Shown here one piece after another: positions 63,753-64,000 of a DNA stretch of 64,000 nt. The stretch's first letter is position 1. The number at the start of each line of letters is the position of its first letter. The stretch is from the NCBI GenBank assembly GCA_903848645.1, contig CAINGU010000082.1, positions 1 through 64,000 on the forward strand, given 5' to 3'. The position numbers were made by a program, and so were the translations under genes. Below the pieces are notes generated by a model that did no database searches, was not told the DNA's origin, and saw only the letters and a program-made list of their open reading frames with translations. This DNA is from an uncultured cyanobacterium (lineage in GTDB: Bacteria > Cyanobacteriota > Cyanobacteriia > Cyanobacteriales > Nostocaceae).

Positions 63753-64000
63753 ATGACCCTTGAAGAAGTGATACCTACGGCTAGAGAAGCTATTGTACTA
63801 GTCGAGCAGTTATTAAAACGGGGACGCTTAACAACAGTTCAAGAAATTGTATTCCGTCAATCTTGGACTGGTAAGACGTACTTAGATATGGCTATAGACT
63901 ATGATTACGATCTTGGTTACATCAAAGACGTTGGCTCAAAACTCTGGAGATCGCTCTCCCAAGCTTTAGGAGAAAAAGTCACTAAAAGCAACCTGCACAA
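63753..64000 (+). CDS. N-terminal part of vMAP-type HTH protein (cut by window end)
   Basis: 82 complete codons, open to the last base. Residues 10-82 match the helix-turn-helix module of the protein at 60606-61949: LTTVQEIVFRQSWTGKTYLD, then YIKDVGSKLWRSLSQALGEK and VTKSN. In cyanobacteria this module is usually followed by an AAA_35 NTPase and a repeat or effector region, which would lie beyond the window. It is transcribed away from the LuxR-TPR gene. Confidence 0.78.
   Translation, partial: MTLEEVIPTAREAIVLVEQLLKRGRLTTVQEIVFRQSWTGKTYLDMAIDYDYDLGYIKDVGSKLWRSLSQALGEKVTKSNLH

Noticed and set aside
1-64000. CRISPR array, prophage or complete insertion sequence
   Set aside because: No regularly spaced repeats, phage structural or integrase genes, or intact transposase were found; only a TnpB remnant and MITE-like elements.

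Overview
This window is AT-rich cyanobacterial chromosome, most likely from a heterocyst-forming Nostocales species of the Anabaena/Dolichospermum/Nostoc type. The basis is: photosynthesis genes (psaX, psb27, petN), several DUFs typical of cyanobacteria (DUF4327, DUF751, COP23, DUF2993), about 25 copies of the HIP1 octamer GCGATCGC, heptameric short tandem repeats, and many two-component sensor genes. The species is not determined. The first 100 bases do not belong: they are 67% GC and encode, on the minus strand, a fragment of a CAAX/CPBP-type membrane protease, so the left end looks chimeric.

Layout. 0.1-6.8 kb: sensor kinases and a response regulator around lipA, psaX and natD. 6.9-16.5 kb: housekeeping genes (larE, NUDIX, malQ, a RodZ-like protein, an RluB/RsuA-type synthase, DUF2993, cdsA, cbiT, a polysaccharide deacetylase, an HNH endonuclease). 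16.5-25.7 kb: an RHH protein, a GAF kinase whose phosphoacceptor histidine is replaced, a SRPBCC protein, tRNA-Glu, a Na+/H+ antiporter, an aldo/keto reductase-ferredoxin fusion, psb27 and cofH. 26-37 kb: a glycosyltransferase-GtrA fusion, then a long minus-strand series reading SulP transporter, exported beta-carbonic-anhydrase-like protein, RppA/RppB-like pair, TnpB remnant, rubrerythrin, Rieske protein, P-type ATPase and a PepSY-type protein. 37-50 kb: petN with a coupled small membrane protein, a triple-GAF kinase with likely bilin cysteines, rbfA, a Dam-type methylase, dxr, a PIG-V-like mannosyltransferase and prolyl oligopeptidase.

50-64 kb is more accessory: an exported TPR-CHAT protein, a broken RHH antitoxin, a VapBC-like toxin-antitoxin pair, a COP23 protein beside a large exported protein with a PPGT-rich repeat tract, a GNAT enzyme, and then four genes built from HTH, AAA-like NTPase, transmembrane and TPR modules, the last cut by the window end. 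This last group, 58.4-64.0 kb, is the best candidate for an uncharacterised signalling or conflict system. Palindromic 33-bp elements and a short acidic ORF lie between its genes.

Non-coding DNA is rich in repeats: two copies of a 119-bp MITE-like element, a second 198-bp element lying inside an inverted repeat, four copies of a palindromic AGATCCCCGACTTCTT element, and a dispersed hairpin repeat present in opposite orientations.
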